The notes under the pieces are model-generated. The model saw only the letters and a program-made list of their open reading frames with translations. It was not told where the DNA came from and ran no database searches. Both the position numbers and the translations under genes were made by a program. From positions 1 to 43,865 of the forward strand of contig CAILMI010000042.1 in assembly GCA_903835255.1 (NCBI GenBank): a stretch of 43,865 nt of DNA, in the 5' to 3' direction. How positions within the stretch are numbered: the first letter of the stretch is position 1; every line of letters starts with the position of its first letter. This document shows positions 16,871 to 26,190 of this stretch, in pieces. Source of the stretch: an uncultured Verrucomicrobia subdivision 3 bacterium. GTDB taxonomy: Bacteria; Verrucomicrobiota; Verrucomicrobiia; Limisphaerales; UBA11358.

Positions 16871-18433
16871 ATGAAAAAACTGCTCATCCATAGTCTGGCA
16901 CTAACGCTATCGCTGGGAACACTCCTTGCCGCCGAGACTGCACCGCGACAGATCACCGTGGATTGTCAAAAGCCCAAGGGTCCAAACAATCATTACGAAG
17001 CCGTCTGCGTCGGCGCTGGACGGGCCGGAGAGCTCTTGCGGAAAGCCGCCGTGGATCAGCTCAAGGATGTGCGTGAAAACTGCGGTTTTCAATATCTCCG
17101 CTTCCACGGCCTGTTTCATGACGATATGGCGGTCTATTCCGAGGAGAAGGGAAAGCCCGTTTACAACTTCCAGTATGTGGATCTGGCGTATGATGCGATC
17201 CTGGATACCGGCATGAAACCGTTTGTGGAACTGAGTTTCATGCCCGCCGCTCTGGCCAGCGGATCCAAGACGGTGTTCTGGTGGAAGGGCAACGTGACGC
17301 CGCCGAATGATTACAACAAGTGGGGTAATCTGGTCCGTGAATTCACCGCCCACATGGAACAACGCCACGGGCGTGACGAGGTGAAGCAGTGGTATTTCGA
17401 GGTCTGGAACGAGCCGAATTTGCCGAATCTTTTTTTTGACGGCACGCTGGCGGATTACCTGCAGCTCTACGATGTCTCCGCAAGAGCGGTCAAAAGCGTG
17501 TGTGCCGACTATCGCGTGGGCGGTCCCTCAACCGCCGCAAACGACTGGGCGCCCGAGCTGATCCGCCACTGCCAAACCAACGCCATCCCGCTGGATTTCA
17601 TATCCACCCACACGTATGGAGTTCGCGGGGCGGTGGACGAGTTTGGCACCAAGGTCCTGACCCTGATTCCCGGCGACGATACCATCGCGGGGCCGGTTCG
17701 CGGCGTGCGTGCGAAGATTGCCAAATCCGCCATGCCCGCGCTCCCGCTGTTCTACACGGAGTGGAGCGCTTCCTATTCGAGCCGAGACGCCGTGCATGAT
17801 TCTTACATTTCAGCGGCCTTCATTCTGAACACGCTCAAGCGCTGTTCCGGCTTTGCGCAAGCGATGTCCTATTGGACTTACACGGATGTTTTTGAAGAAG
17901 CCGGCCCGGGGCCAACGCCTTTTCACGGCGGTTTCGGCCTGATCAACTTACAGGGACTGCACAAGCCCTCGTATTACGCCTATAAATTCCTGCATGAACT
18001 CGGCGACACGGAACTGGAATGCGGTGATGCAAGCGCGACGGTTTGCCGGAGCGAGAGCGGGGTGCAAGCGCTGGTCTGGAACTACACCACGCCCAAGCAG
18101 GACGCCCCGGACAATGTTTACTTCAAGCGCGACCTGCCCGCCCAGCCCATTGCGCCGGCGCAGTTGACGATCAAGAACCTGCCCGCCGGACGCTATGCGC
18201 TGAAAGTCTTCGCGGTGGGCTACCGGCGCAACGATGTCTATGCCGATTTTCTCGACCTAGGCAGCCCGCCCAACCCGACGCGCCAGCAAATTCAAACGCT
18301 GAACCAAAAGAACAGCGGAGCGCCTATGCTCAGTGAAACGGTGGAAATCAAGGCTGGCGAAAATTTTCAACGCACGCTGGAGATGCGTGAATACGATGTG
18401 TATCTGATAACCCTGCAGGCACTAAAGAACTAG
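16871..18433 (+). CDS. GH39 beta-xylosidase-like glycoside hydrolase
   Basis: A 520-residue protein with signal peptide (MKKLLIHSLALTLSLGTLLA). The GH39 barrel shows YLRFHGLFHDDMAVY near residue 75, the acid/base Glu in VWNEPNLPN, the conserved FISTHTYG segment and the nucleophile Glu in FYTEWSASYSSRD. The family releases xylose or related sugars from oligosaccharides. Length fits. It lies 80 bases after the CE6-like gene and 28 bases before xylA, so the three probably work together on xylan fragments. Confidence 0.92.
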   Translation: MKKLLIHSLALTLSLGTLLAAETAPRQITVDCQKPKGPNNHYEAVCVGAGRAGELLRKAAVDQLKDVRENCGFQYLRFHGLFHDDMAVYSEEKGKPVYNFQYVDLAYDAILDTGMKPFVELSFMPAALASGSKTVFWWKGNVTPPNDYNKWGNLVREFTAHMEQRHGRDEVKQWYFEVWNEPNLPNLFFDGTLADYLQLYDVSARAVKSVCADYRVGGPSTAANDWAPELIRHCQTNAIPLDFISTHTYGVRGAVDEFGTKVLTLIPGDDTIAGPVRGVRAKIAKSAMPALPLFYTEWSASYSSRDAVHDSYISAAFILNTLKRCSGFAQAMSYWTYTDVFEEAGPGPTPFHGGFGLINLQGLHKPSYYAYKFLHELGDTELECGDASATVCRSESGVQALVWNYTTPKQDAPDNVYFKRDLPAQPIAPAQLTIKNLPAGRYALKVFAVGYRRNDVYADFLDLGSPPNPTRQQIQTLNQKNSGAPMLSETVEIKAGENFQRTLEMREYDVYLITLQALKN

Positions 18434-18461
18434 ACGCTCAACCCGTTGATTCAGCAGTAAC

Positions 18462-19775
18462 ATGAAAACAACATTCTCGAATATAAATAACATCGCCTAC
18501 GAAGGCCCGAAATCGAAAAACCAGCTAGCCTTCAAACATTACAACGCCGATGAAATTGTCGCCGGCAAGACCATGCGCGAGCACCTGCGCTTCGCGGTGG
18601 TTTACTGGCATACGTTCCGCGGCACCGGCAGCGACCCGTTTGGCGCCGGCACGATGCAACGCCCGTGGGACGATGGCTCCAACTCCATCAGCAACGCCCA
18701 GAATCGCGCCCGCGTGGCGTTTGAATTTATCAGCAAGCTCGGCGCGCCGTATTATTGCTGGCACGACCGCGACGTTGCCCCCGAAGGCAAGAATCTCAAG
18801 GAAACCAACCAGAACTTCGATGCCGTTGCCAAGGTCTTGAAGGAGGAACAGAAGCGCACCGGCGTGAAACTGCTGTGGGGCACGACGAATGCGTTCTCGC
18901 ATCCGCGCTTCGTCCATGGCGCGAGCACGAGCTGCAACGCCGATGTCTTTGCGTTTGCCGCCTGTCAGGTGAAGAAGGCGATGGAAGTGACACACGAACT
19001 CGGCGGCGAAGGCTACACCTTCTGGGGCGGCCGCGAAGGTTACATGACGCTGCTGAACACCGACATGAAGCGCGAGCAGGAACATCTGGCAAAGTTTCTC
19101 CACCTCGCCGTCGCGCACAAGAAGGCCATCGGTTTCAAAGGCCAGTTTTACATCGAGCCGAAGCCGAAAGAACCGACGAAGCATCAATATGATTCCGACG
19201 CCGCCGCGTGCCTGAACTTTCTCCGTGAATTCGATTTGCTGCCGCACTTCAAGCTGAACATCGAGACCAACCACGCCACGCTCGCGGGCCACACGATGCA
19301 GCACGAATTGGAAGTTGCGGGCGCGGCGAATGCGCTGGGCAGCATTGACGCGAACACCGGCGACGAGTTGCTCGGCTGGGACACGGACCAGTTTCCGACG
19401 AGCATTTACCTGACGACCTACACGATGTTGAGCGTGCTGAAATACGGCGGCTTCAAGACCGGCGGCGTGAACTTCGACGCGAAGGTTCGTCGCGAGAGCT
19501 TTGAGCCGATTGATTTGTTCTACGCGCACATCGGCGGCATGGACGCCTTTGCGCGTGGCTTGAAGATTGCGGCGGCGATTCGCAAGGACGGTCGTTTGGC
19601 CGAGTTCGTCAAAAACCGTTACGCGTCATGGGACAGCGGTATCGGAGCGAAGATCGAGGCGGGCAAATCCAGCTTCAACGACCTTGAAACTTATATGCTC
19701 AAGAAGGGCGAAGCCGCCGGAAGCAGCAGCGGCCGCCAGGAATATCTCGAAAACCTCATCAACGAATTCATTTGA
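18462..19775 (+). CDS. xylA: Xylose isomerase
   Basis: XylA converts xylose to xylulose in the cytoplasm with two divalent metals. The 437-residue length is that of class II enzymes. Active-site blocks are all present: [13 protein letters not shown] with the catalytic His, WGGREGY, the metal-ligand [14 protein letters not shown] segment, [34 protein letters not shown], and the [13 protein letters not shown] stretch. It stands directly behind the GH39 gene. A frameshifted copy of its first 35 codons lies at 21901-22020. Confidence 0.97.
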   Translation: MKTTFSNINNIAYEGPKSKNQLAFKHYNADEIVAGKTMREHLRFAVVYWHTFRGTGSDPFGAGTMQRPWDDGSNSISNAQNRARVAFEFISKLGAPYYCWHDRDVAPEGKNLKETNQNFDAVAKVLKEEQKRTGVKLLWGTTNAFSHPRFVHGASTSCNADVFAFAACQVKKAMEVTHELGGEGYTFWGGREGYMTLLNTDMKREQEHLAKFLHLAVAHKKAIGFKGQFYIEPKPKEPTKHQYDSDAAACLNFLREFDLLPHFKLNIETNHATLAGHTMQHELEVAGAANALGSIDANTGDELLGWDTDQFPTSIYLTTYTMLSVLKYGGFKTGGVNFDAKVRRESFEPIDLFYAHIGGMDAFARGLKIAAAIRKDGRLAEFVKNRYASWDSGIGAKIEAGKSSFNDLETYMLKKGEAAGSSSGRQEYLENLINEFI

Positions 19776-19797
19776 TCGATCATCACTTAATAGATTT

Positions 19798-20040
19798 ATG
19801 TATATGACAAACCTCACTCCATACTTCGCCGCCGTCGGCGGAACAACATTGAACGGCCTGGACTGGCTGGCGATCGCTTGTTACTTCGGCGTCCTGTTGT
19901 GTGTAGCTTGGTGGGTCGTCGCCCAGCGTAAGGACACCGCCAGTGATTACTTCTTGGCATCGGCTCGGAAACACATCGGACGCCATAAACTGACCGCTAA
20001 AAACGAGAATGTTTCCAAATATAGCAGTAACAACTACTAA
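19798..20040 (+). pseudogene. N-terminal remnant of a sodium:solute symporter
   Basis: Residues 1-50 match the start of SSS-family transporters: LNGLDWLAIACYFGVLLCVA (first membrane helix), then AQRKDTASDYFLA. Homology stops at YFLA, exactly where the intact symporter that follows has YFLAGRSLRW. The remaining 26 codons are unrelated and run to a stop. The fragment could still be translated as one membrane helix but cannot transport. It is the relic of a second symporter copy. Confidence 0.85.
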
Positions 20041-20047
20041 TGGCATA

Positions 20048-21787
20048 ATGACACACATGCCGCTTGCTCTCGCGATGGCCACCTCAGACAACTCTATCAA
20101 TTTGACCGGCATAGATTGGGCCATCGTCGCCTGCTACGCTTTGGTCATCGTTTCCATGGGCTTGTTCATCACCCGCAAGCCCAAGAACAGCGAAGCCTAC
20201 TTTCTCGCCGGACGTTCCCTACGATGGCCGATGATTGGCGCGTCATTGTTCGCCGCCAATATCTCGGCCGAGCATTTTGTGGCCTTGGCTGGCAGCGGCT
20301 TTGCCGTTGGTATCGCCATTGGCGCCTGGGAATGGTCAGCGGTGTTCTGTCTGGCTCCGCTGATCCTGCTTTTCCTCCCGTTCTATATCCGGAACAAGAT
20401 CTATACCGTGCCGGAGTTTTTGGAGCGTCGGTTTGGGCCTTCGGTGCGCCTGACGTTTTCACTGTTCATGATTGTGCTCTCCGTTCTGGCGAAGGTCTCG
20501 ATCTCGCTCTGGGCGGCGTCCCTGGTGATGACGCCGGTCTTTGGGCTGACGAACGGGGTCAATCTCCTGGGCGTGCATTTGGGCGGACAGACTTTGCTGA
20601 TCTGGGGCATCGGCCTGCTGACCGCAATCTACACCATGAAAGGCGGCCTCAAGGCGGTCGTCGTCACTGATTCGCTCCAGTCCACGGTGCTGCTCATCGC
20701 CGGGTTCATACTCTTGTGGAAGGGCATGGATGCTGTTGGCGGTTGGAGTGGGATGAAGGTCGGTTTGGACATCGCCCATGCCAAGACCGGCCGCGACTAC
20801 CTCAACATGATTCAGCCGGCCACGGACGAATCCGTCCCCTGGTTTGGCATGATGACGGCGACCATACTCGTCGGCTCTTTCTACTGGTCAATGGATCAAG
20901 TGCTCGTGCAGCGTGTGTTTGCCGCGAAGAGTCTCAACGAAGGCCGGTTGGGGGCAACCTTCTGCGGCTTCCTCAAATTGACGACTCCGTTCATTCTGGT
21001 CATGCCTGGCATCATTGCTCTCTCGCTCTATCACCAGGGCAAACTGGCCATGCCATTGGACGGACAGGGCAAGGCGGTCAACGACGCGGCCTACCCGACC
21101 ATGCTGGGTGCGCTGATGCCACACGGGTTGCTCGGCCTCACCGTCGCCGGCATTGCCGCCGCGCTGATGGGACACATCTCGGCCACCTACAACTCGATCT
21201 CCACCCTGGTCACGCGCGATATTTTTCTAAAGTTCCGGCCCGACGCTGATTCGGACACGCAGATCCGGGTCGGTCGTTGGGCCGTGTTAATCGTTTTTAT
21301 CTTGGGGGCGGCTTGGGCTCCGCTCATCGGCAAGGCCAAGTCGATGTTTGACTACCTACAGGCGGTGCAGTCCTACATGATGATCCCCTTCGCCGGGATT
21401 TTCTTCCTGGGTGTTTTCTGGAGACGCATCACGACCGCCGGCGTGCTGACTTGCGTCGTTGCTTCTGTCGTGATCTCCTGCCTGTTCATGTATAACAGCG
21501 CACGAATGAGTGCCGGCGCGGGCACCTTCCTGCCCTACATGGATAATCCCTACCTCAAGCCTTTCACGCACAGCGCGATGGTGGCGGGCGCACTCAGCGT
21601 GATGGTTTTGATTATCGTCAGTCTTTTCACCAAACCATCCAGCGCCGCGCAACTGGCCACGACTACCATTCAAGGAGCCACCTTCGCCGAGGCGGACGAG
21701 AAGGTCGCATGGTATGCCAGTTACCGCCTCTGGCTGGGACTGGCCATCGCTTGTTCGGCTGGTCTCTGGATTTGGTTCAGCAGATGA
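20048..21787 (+). CDS. SSS-family sodium:sugar symporter
   Basis: This is a 579-residue membrane protein with about 13-14 hydrophobic helices. Family signatures include DWAIVACYALVIVSMGLF, SEAYFLAGRSLRWPMIGASL, the helix-2 AANISAEHFVALAGSGFA, YTVPEFLERRFG, and YTMKGGLKAVVVTDSLQ. It would import a sugar with sodium. Context between xylA and a GH79 enzyme suggests xylose or an aldobiuronic acid; the substrate is inferred. The start at 20048 (MTHMPLALAM) is the best ATG; the frame is open from 20009, overlapping the remnant upstream. Confidence 0.93.
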   Translation: MTHMPLALAMATSDNSINLTGIDWAIVACYALVIVSMGLFITRKPKNSEAYFLAGRSLRWPMIGASLFAANISAEHFVALAGSGFAVGIAIGAWEWSAVFCLAPLILLFLPFYIRNKIYTVPEFLERRFGPSVRLTFSLFMIVLSVLAKVSISLWAASLVMTPVFGLTNGVNLLGVHLGGQTLLIWGIGLLTAIYTMKGGLKAVVVTDSLQSTVLLIAGFILLWKGMDAVGGWSGMKVGLDIAHAKTGRDYLNMIQPATDESVPWFGMMTATILVGSFYWSMDQVLVQRVFAAKSLNEGRLGATFCGFLKLTTPFILVMPGIIALSLYHQGKLAMPLDGQGKAVNDAAYPTMLGALMPHGLLGLTVAGIAAALMGHISATYNSISTLVTRDIFLKFRPDADSDTQIRVGRWAVLIVFILGAAWAPLIGKAKSMFDYLQAVQSYMMIPFAGIFFLGVFWRRITTAGVLTCVVASVVISCLFMYNSARMSAGAGTFLPYMDNPYLKPFTHSAMVAGALSVMVLIIVSLFTKPSSAAQLATTTIQGATFAEADEKVAWYASYRLWLGLAIACSAGLWIWFSR

Positions 21788-21900
21788 AAGCGTTTTTATT
21801 TGACGCGGACTCAAATGTGACCACCTGAATTTGCGGCAGCGCCAATACGTGCTTTAACATCGTCCGATAAACTGTTTTAAGATCAATAAAGACAACCGTG

Positions 21901-22020
21901 ATGAACTCCGCATTCCCCAACATCACGAAGATTCGCTACGAAGGCACGAAGTCGAAAAACCCGCTGGCGTTCAAACATTACAACCCCGCCCGCCGAGAAG
22001 GTGGCGGGCAACCCTCTTGA
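21901..22020 (+). pseudogene. xylA': Frameshifted xylA N-terminal remnant
   Basis: The first 28 codons read [20 protein letters not shown], closely matching xylA ([20 protein letters not shown]). Then one extra base shifts the frame: in the other frame the sequence continues AEKVAG, matching ADEIVAG of xylA. The match ends at about 22010, and the frame reaches a stop at 22020. It is a relic of a second xylose isomerase gene. Confidence 0.88.
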
Positions 22021-22066
22021 GCTAACAAGCTATTCCCTCAAAACAAATAAGATCGAAAACAAACTT

Positions 22067-23521
22067 ATGAATAGCTTTTCTGGCTTCAATCCATCGAAAA
22101 AATTGTGGGGCCCGCTCCGTTGGACATTCCTGGCGCTGTTCATCCCCTGCCTCGCCATCGCCCAAACTCAACCGGTGGCCGTGACAGTGGCAGCCCCCGG
22201 CCAGTCGGCTGAACTCTCGCCGCGCTTTCTAGGCTTGAGCTACGAATCTTCGATGCTGCTGCCGAAGGAGGGACGCTACTATTTTGATGCCAACGATCAG
22301 GCGCTCGTGAATATTTTCAAGACGCTCGGCATCCAAAGCCTGCGCATCGGCGCCAATGCGGTGGATGATCCGAGCATTCCGATTCCGCAGGAAAAAGATA
22401 TCGACGCCTTGTTCAGCTTTGCCCGGGCAGCCGGGGTGAAAGTGATCTATTCGTTCCGCCTGAAAAATGGCGATCCCGCCGATGCCGCACGGCTCGCCAG
22501 CTACATCGCCTCGCACTACGCAGATCTGCTCGACAGTTTTTCCATTGGCAATGAGCCGAATTTTTACTTCAAAACCTACGAATCCTTTTTCGCGGAATGG
22601 AAACCCATCTATGACGCCATACTTAAGGCCGTCCCCCAGGCGATGCTGGATGGGCCGAGCACCTCGCCCAATAAATTCACGGTGGAACTGGCGAAAGATC
22701 TGTTCGCCGGTGGCCATCTGGCCATGGCGAGCGATCATCATTATTTCCTGAAATCCGGCCGGGCGGGCGAGACCAATCCGCCCGCGACCCGCGCCCGGTT
22801 TCTGGCCAACAAACTCCATGACGATTATGAAAAGGACTATGCCCAGGTCGGCGCGGTTTTGGCCGCCCGAGGAGTGCCCTATCGGATTGACGAGATGAAC
22901 AGTTGCTACGATGGCGGGGCCAAAGAGGCGAGCGATACCTACGCGTCCGCCTTGTGGGCGCTGGATTGCACGCATTGGTGGGCGGCGCATCATATTCAGG
23001 GTGTGAATTTTCACACGGGAGAATTGGTGGGGCGCGATGGCAAGTTTGGCCCGCCGAATTACGCCGCGTTTCTGCGTCAAGCCGATGGCCAGGGATTTGT
23101 CACCCGGCCGCAAGGTTATGCGTATCTGGCTTTCAGCCAGGGCGCGCTGGGACGCCCCCTCGAAGTCAAGATATCCACGGCCTCCACGTTTAATTTCAAC
23201 GCCTACGCTTATCAAGATGCCGACGGATCCATTCATCTGACCTTGATCAACAAAAGTTACGGCGACAAAGCCCAGCCGGCAAAAGTTTCTCTCCAATTGC
23301 CCCCCGGCACGAATTCGGGCGCATGGCAACAGCTGGATTTAACCCAGAAAGATTCGGACGTGGCTGCCAAATCTGGAGTCTTGCTGGGCGGAGCTGTGGT
23401 TGATGCCCAAGGCATCTGGCCGGGCCAATGGAAAAAGATGAAGGGCGGGAAGGCTGGCAAGCTGACGCTACAGGTTGCACCTGCTTCCGCGACCATCCTG
23501 CAGTATTCTCCGGCGAAGTGA
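22067..23521 (+). CDS. GH79-like beta-glucuronidase
   Basis: The 484-residue protein has a signal peptide ([17 protein letters not shown]). The GH79 pattern is seen: GLSYESSML near the N-terminus, [10 protein letters not shown], the acid/base Glu in [10 protein letters not shown], and the nucleophile Glu in [13 protein letters not shown]. The C-terminal beta domain runs from about 385 ([20 protein letters not shown]). It would remove glucuronic or methylglucuronic acid from xylan side chains or other glycans. The ATG at 22067 is chosen for the signal peptide. It is followed after 4 bases by a truncated sulfatase gene. Confidence 0.85.
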   Translation: MNSFSGFNPSKKLWGPLRWTFLALFIPCLAIAQTQPVAVTVAAPGQSAELSPRFLGLSYESSMLLPKEGRYYFDANDQALVNIFKTLGIQSLRIGANAVDDPSIPIPQEKDIDALFSFARAAGVKVIYSFRLKNGDPADAARLASYIASHYADLLDSFSIGNEPNFYFKTYESFFAEWKPIYDAILKAVPQAMLDGPSTSPNKFTVELAKDLFAGGHLAMASDHHYFLKSGRAGETNPPATRARFLANKLHDDYEKDYAQVGAVLAARGVPYRIDEMNSCYDGGAKEASDTYASALWALDCTHWWAAHHIQGVNFHTGELVGRDGKFGPPNYAAFLRQADGQGFVTRPQGYAYLAFSQGALGRPLEVKISTASTFNFNAYAYQDADGSIHLTLINKSYGDKAQPAKVSLQLPPGTNSGAWQQLDLTQKDSDVAAKSGVLLGGAVVDAQGIWPGQWKKMKGGKAGKLTLQVAPASATILQYSPAK

Positions 23522-23525
23522 TGCC

Positions 23526-23738
23526 ATGAAAAAAACACTCGTTCTGTTGTCGCTGTTGGCGACGAGCGGGGCCGGATGGGCCGCCGAGTCGCGGTCGAAC
23601 ATCCTGTTTCTTTTTGCTGACGACCAGCGGGCGGACACGATTGCCGCGCTGGGGAATCCGGTCATCAAGACGCCCAACCTCGACCGGCTGGCCCACGCGG
23701 GACTGGCCTTCAACCGCGCCTACATGCAGGGCGGATGA
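23526..23738 (+). pseudogene. Sulfatase gene truncated before the active site
   Basis: The first 70 residues are a signal peptide and the start of a family S1 sulfatase ([18 protein letters not shown], the metal-binding Asp pair, then [20 protein letters not shown]). Homology breaks off just before the C/S-x-P-S-R motif that carries the formylglycine; the frame stops at 23738. The missing part (usually about 400 residues) is not found nearby. It cannot be active. Confidence 0.9.
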
Positions 23739-23800
23739 CGCTGTTATTTACCATGAAAAAAAGGCATTGACTACGGGAAATACTTGGTTAAGGTGGCAGG

Positions 23801-24937
23801 GTGATAACTCGCAAAACCGAATCGGAATGGATCCGAACGGCTTTGAAACGCAGCCGGGTGGTGGCCCTGCTCGGCCCGCGCCAATCCGGCAAGACCACCC
23901 TGGCCCGGTCGTTTGTGCCCGCCGGGTCACTCAATTACTTTGATCTCGAAGATCCCGCCAGTCTGGCCCGCCTCACCGAGCCGGAACTGGCCTTGCGCCC
24001 GCTCAAAGGATTGGTGGTCATTGACGAAATCCAACGGCGACCGGAACTTTTTCCGCTATTGCGCGTGCTGGCCGACCGCCAGCCGCTGCCCGCCCGTTTC
24101 CTGATCCTCGGCAGTGCCGCGCCCGATTTGCTAAAGCAATCCTCGGAAACGCTCGCCGGTCGGCTCGAAACCATCCCGCTCGAAGGGTTCCGGCTGGCCG
24201 ATCTCGGGGCGTCCGCGCAAGCCCGGCACTGGTTGCGCGGCGGATTCCCCTTGGCCTACACGGCGCGCACGGAGTCCAACTCGCTGGTGTGGCGGCAGCA
24301 ATTCATCCAGACTTTTTTGGAGCGGGATCTGCCCCAACTGGGCGTGACCATTCCCGCCCTCGCCCTCCGGCGTTTTTGGAACATGCTCGCCCATTACCAC
24401 GGCCAGATTTGGAATGCGGCCGAACTGGCGCGCGCCCTCGCCGTGAACGAATCCACCGTCCGCCGCTACCTCGACCTGCTGACCGGCGTGTTCATGATCC
24501 GGCAACTGCCGCCGTGGTTCGAGAACCTCGGCAAGCGCCAGGTCAAGGCCCCCAAAATTTATGTGCGCGACAGCGGCCTGCTCCATGCCTTGCTGGGTAT
24601 CACCAGTCAACGCGATCTCGAGCATCATCCGAAAGTGGGCGCCTCGTGGGAAGGTTACGCGGTTGAGGAAATCCTCAAGGCGATGCGTCCCGGCGAAGCT
24701 TACTTCTGGGCCACGCACAACGGCGCAGAGATTGATCTGGTGCTCTTCCGGCGCGGACGGCGCATTGGCATAGAATGCAAACGCACGGACGCCCCCACGC
24801 TCACCCCTTCGATGCGCATCGCCCTGGCCGACCTGAAACTCGACGAGCTGCGCGTGGTGTATCCCGGGGAGAAATGCTATTCGCTGGCGAAGAATATTGA
24901 GGCCGTTCCGCTGGCGGAACTGGTCACCGCCAATTGA
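23801..24937 (+). CDS. DUF4143 ATP-binding protein (AAA type), first copy
   Basis: The 378-residue protein starts with GTG. Walker A GPRQSGKTTLA is at about 25-35, Walker B LVVIDEIQRRP at about 72, sensor ILGSAAPDLL near 105. The middle has a winged-helix-like AELARALAVNESTVRRYLDL. The C-terminal part has a restriction-like core, NGAEIDLVLFRRGRRIGIECK. The family is widespread in islands and has no settled function; a defence or toxin-antitoxin-like role is often suggested. It begins 62 bases after the broken sulfatase, so its insertion may have caused that break. Confidence 0.9.
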   Translation: MITRKTESEWIRTALKRSRVVALLGPRQSGKTTLARSFVPAGSLNYFDLEDPASLARLTEPELALRPLKGLVVIDEIQRRPELFPLLRVLADRQPLPARFLILGSAAPDLLKQSSETLAGRLETIPLEGFRLADLGASAQARHWLRGGFPLAYTARTESNSLVWRQQFIQTFLERDLPQLGVTIPALALRRFWNMLAHYHGQIWNAAELARALAVNESTVRRYLDLLTGVFMIRQLPPWFENLGKRQVKAPKIYVRDSGLLHALLGITSQRDLEHHPKVGASWEGYAVEEILKAMRPGEAYFWATHNGAEIDLVLFRRGRRIGIECKRTDAPTLTPSMRIALADLKLDELRVVYPGEKCYSLAKNIEAVPLAELVTAN

Positions 24938-25318
24938 ATCCTGGCTCTGGCGTGTCCGCCACGTTATTGAAAACCCCGCTTTTATCCGGGGCTCTCCGCA
25001 GATAATTCGCGCAATGCGTGTCCCCCAATCCGCCCGCCCGCCTTTGCCCCGGCTTCCGCCGTCAAGATGGCGTCAGCATTTTCGCAACGATTTCGTGGTG
25101 TTCGTGAGGGTGCAGGATGTTTCGTGGTGTCGCCTCGTTGCGCGTAATTGCAACGCCCTGGAACAGGGCCTTTCCTCACCCGCAAACAGGGCTCAGCGGC
25201 CCCCTATGCAGTGCGTGTCGGAAAAATGTCTCTTCCGCGAAAGCATAAACGAAAAGAACCGCCCCTAGGCACGACGAACCGACTGTCCAGATTGCGTTAG
25301 AATGATTTGATCTAAGCC
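24938..25318. other. Gene-free spacer
   Basis: This 380-base stretch follows the DUF4143 gene. It has short frames without recognisable content and ends at the target duplication of the MITE-like element. Confidence 0.5.
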
Positions 25319-25542
25319 CCCTCGCCCTGGGCTTGTATACTTAACAAACGCAGATTATTGAAATCCTCAATTTTTATTGGGTTAAAGCCAGCGTTTTGGT
25401 GTGTTCGACAGGCAGGCGATTCCTTCGTCCTTCGAAAGATCGTTTATGGTGCAGAACCCCAGTATTGACGACAATTCAAGCATGGCTTCCCTGCAAACGA
25501 CGGTCCGATGCGTTTGTTAAGTATACAAGCCCACCCTCGCCC
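25319..25542. mobile_element. MITE-like element with 25-bp terminal inverted repeats
   Basis: Perfect 25-bp inverted repeats lie at 25328-25352 (TGGGCTTGTATACTTAAC at the outer end) and 25509-25533. They are flanked by a perfect 9-base direct repeat, CCCTCGCCC, at 25319-25327 and 25534-25542, as a target-site duplication. The element proper is 206 bases and codes for nothing. It is a non-autonomous transposon moved by an unknown transposase with 9-base duplications. It inserted into a copy of the dispersed GC-rich repeat. Confidence 0.88.
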
Positions 25543-25570
25543 CCCCCCCCCCACGTTTTACGGGGTAGGC
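25534..25570 (+). repeat. Dispersed GC-rich repeat, copy 2
   Basis: CCCTCGCCC with a run of 13 C residues, then ACGTTTTACGGGGTAGG. It is related to 15070-15096 and 36529-36574. Confidence 0.5.
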
Positions 25571-25780
25571 AAATTTTAAAAATACGCGACGATAATAAAC
25601 ATTCAACCCGAATCTATGGCGGTGGATGAAATATTCCGTGGAGCCGGGGCAGTAAAAAATGAACGAAACACAAATATGTAACCAGCCGATTCGATACCCA
25701 CGTCAGCCAATGAACCGCTCCAGCCACTGAAACCCCGTCCTCAAACTATGGCCAGCCCAAACCACAACCAAATACCGCAC

Positions 25781-26070
25781 ATGAAAATAAACATTCGCAC
25801 ACAAGCCCTGCTTTTGGGGGCAACCCTCCTCGGAACGATCCTGTTCACCGGCACGCCGGCGGCAGCGGTCAACATCACCAACACCGTCGATGAGGCGTCC
25901 CTCGCTGCCTCAAATTGGAATTCGTCGGTTTGGGGAACGCCCAAGAGCGTGCCGCTGGCCACCACAAACTATTTCATTGGCCTCGGTTCCATCCGCACAG
26001 AAGGAACCACCGCACCCCAAATTTTCTATGGCGCAACGCTGCAGCCAACGACAATCGGGAATTTTACTGC
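25781..26070 (+). pseudogene. N-terminal fragment of a secreted protein
   Basis: A signal peptide (MKINIRTQALLLGATLLGTI, ending near AAAVN) is followed by about 70 residues with a plausible start of a beta-rich exported protein (SNWNSSVWGTPKSVPLATTN). From about 26070 the frame runs into sequence antisense to the next gene and loses sense. I read it as the 5' remnant of a gene cut by rearrangement. The upstream spacer 25571-25780 shows no other feature. Confidence 0.6.
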
Positions 26071-26190
26071 TCCTGCACGTTCACAAAGGCGTTTGGCGAA
26101 AACGTGCTCTTTGCTGTCAGCCGGAGAACCGCAGAAAACACAGCGACGGCTTGCATCAGCATTCTTAGTAGCAGGGTTTTGCACTTTTGG

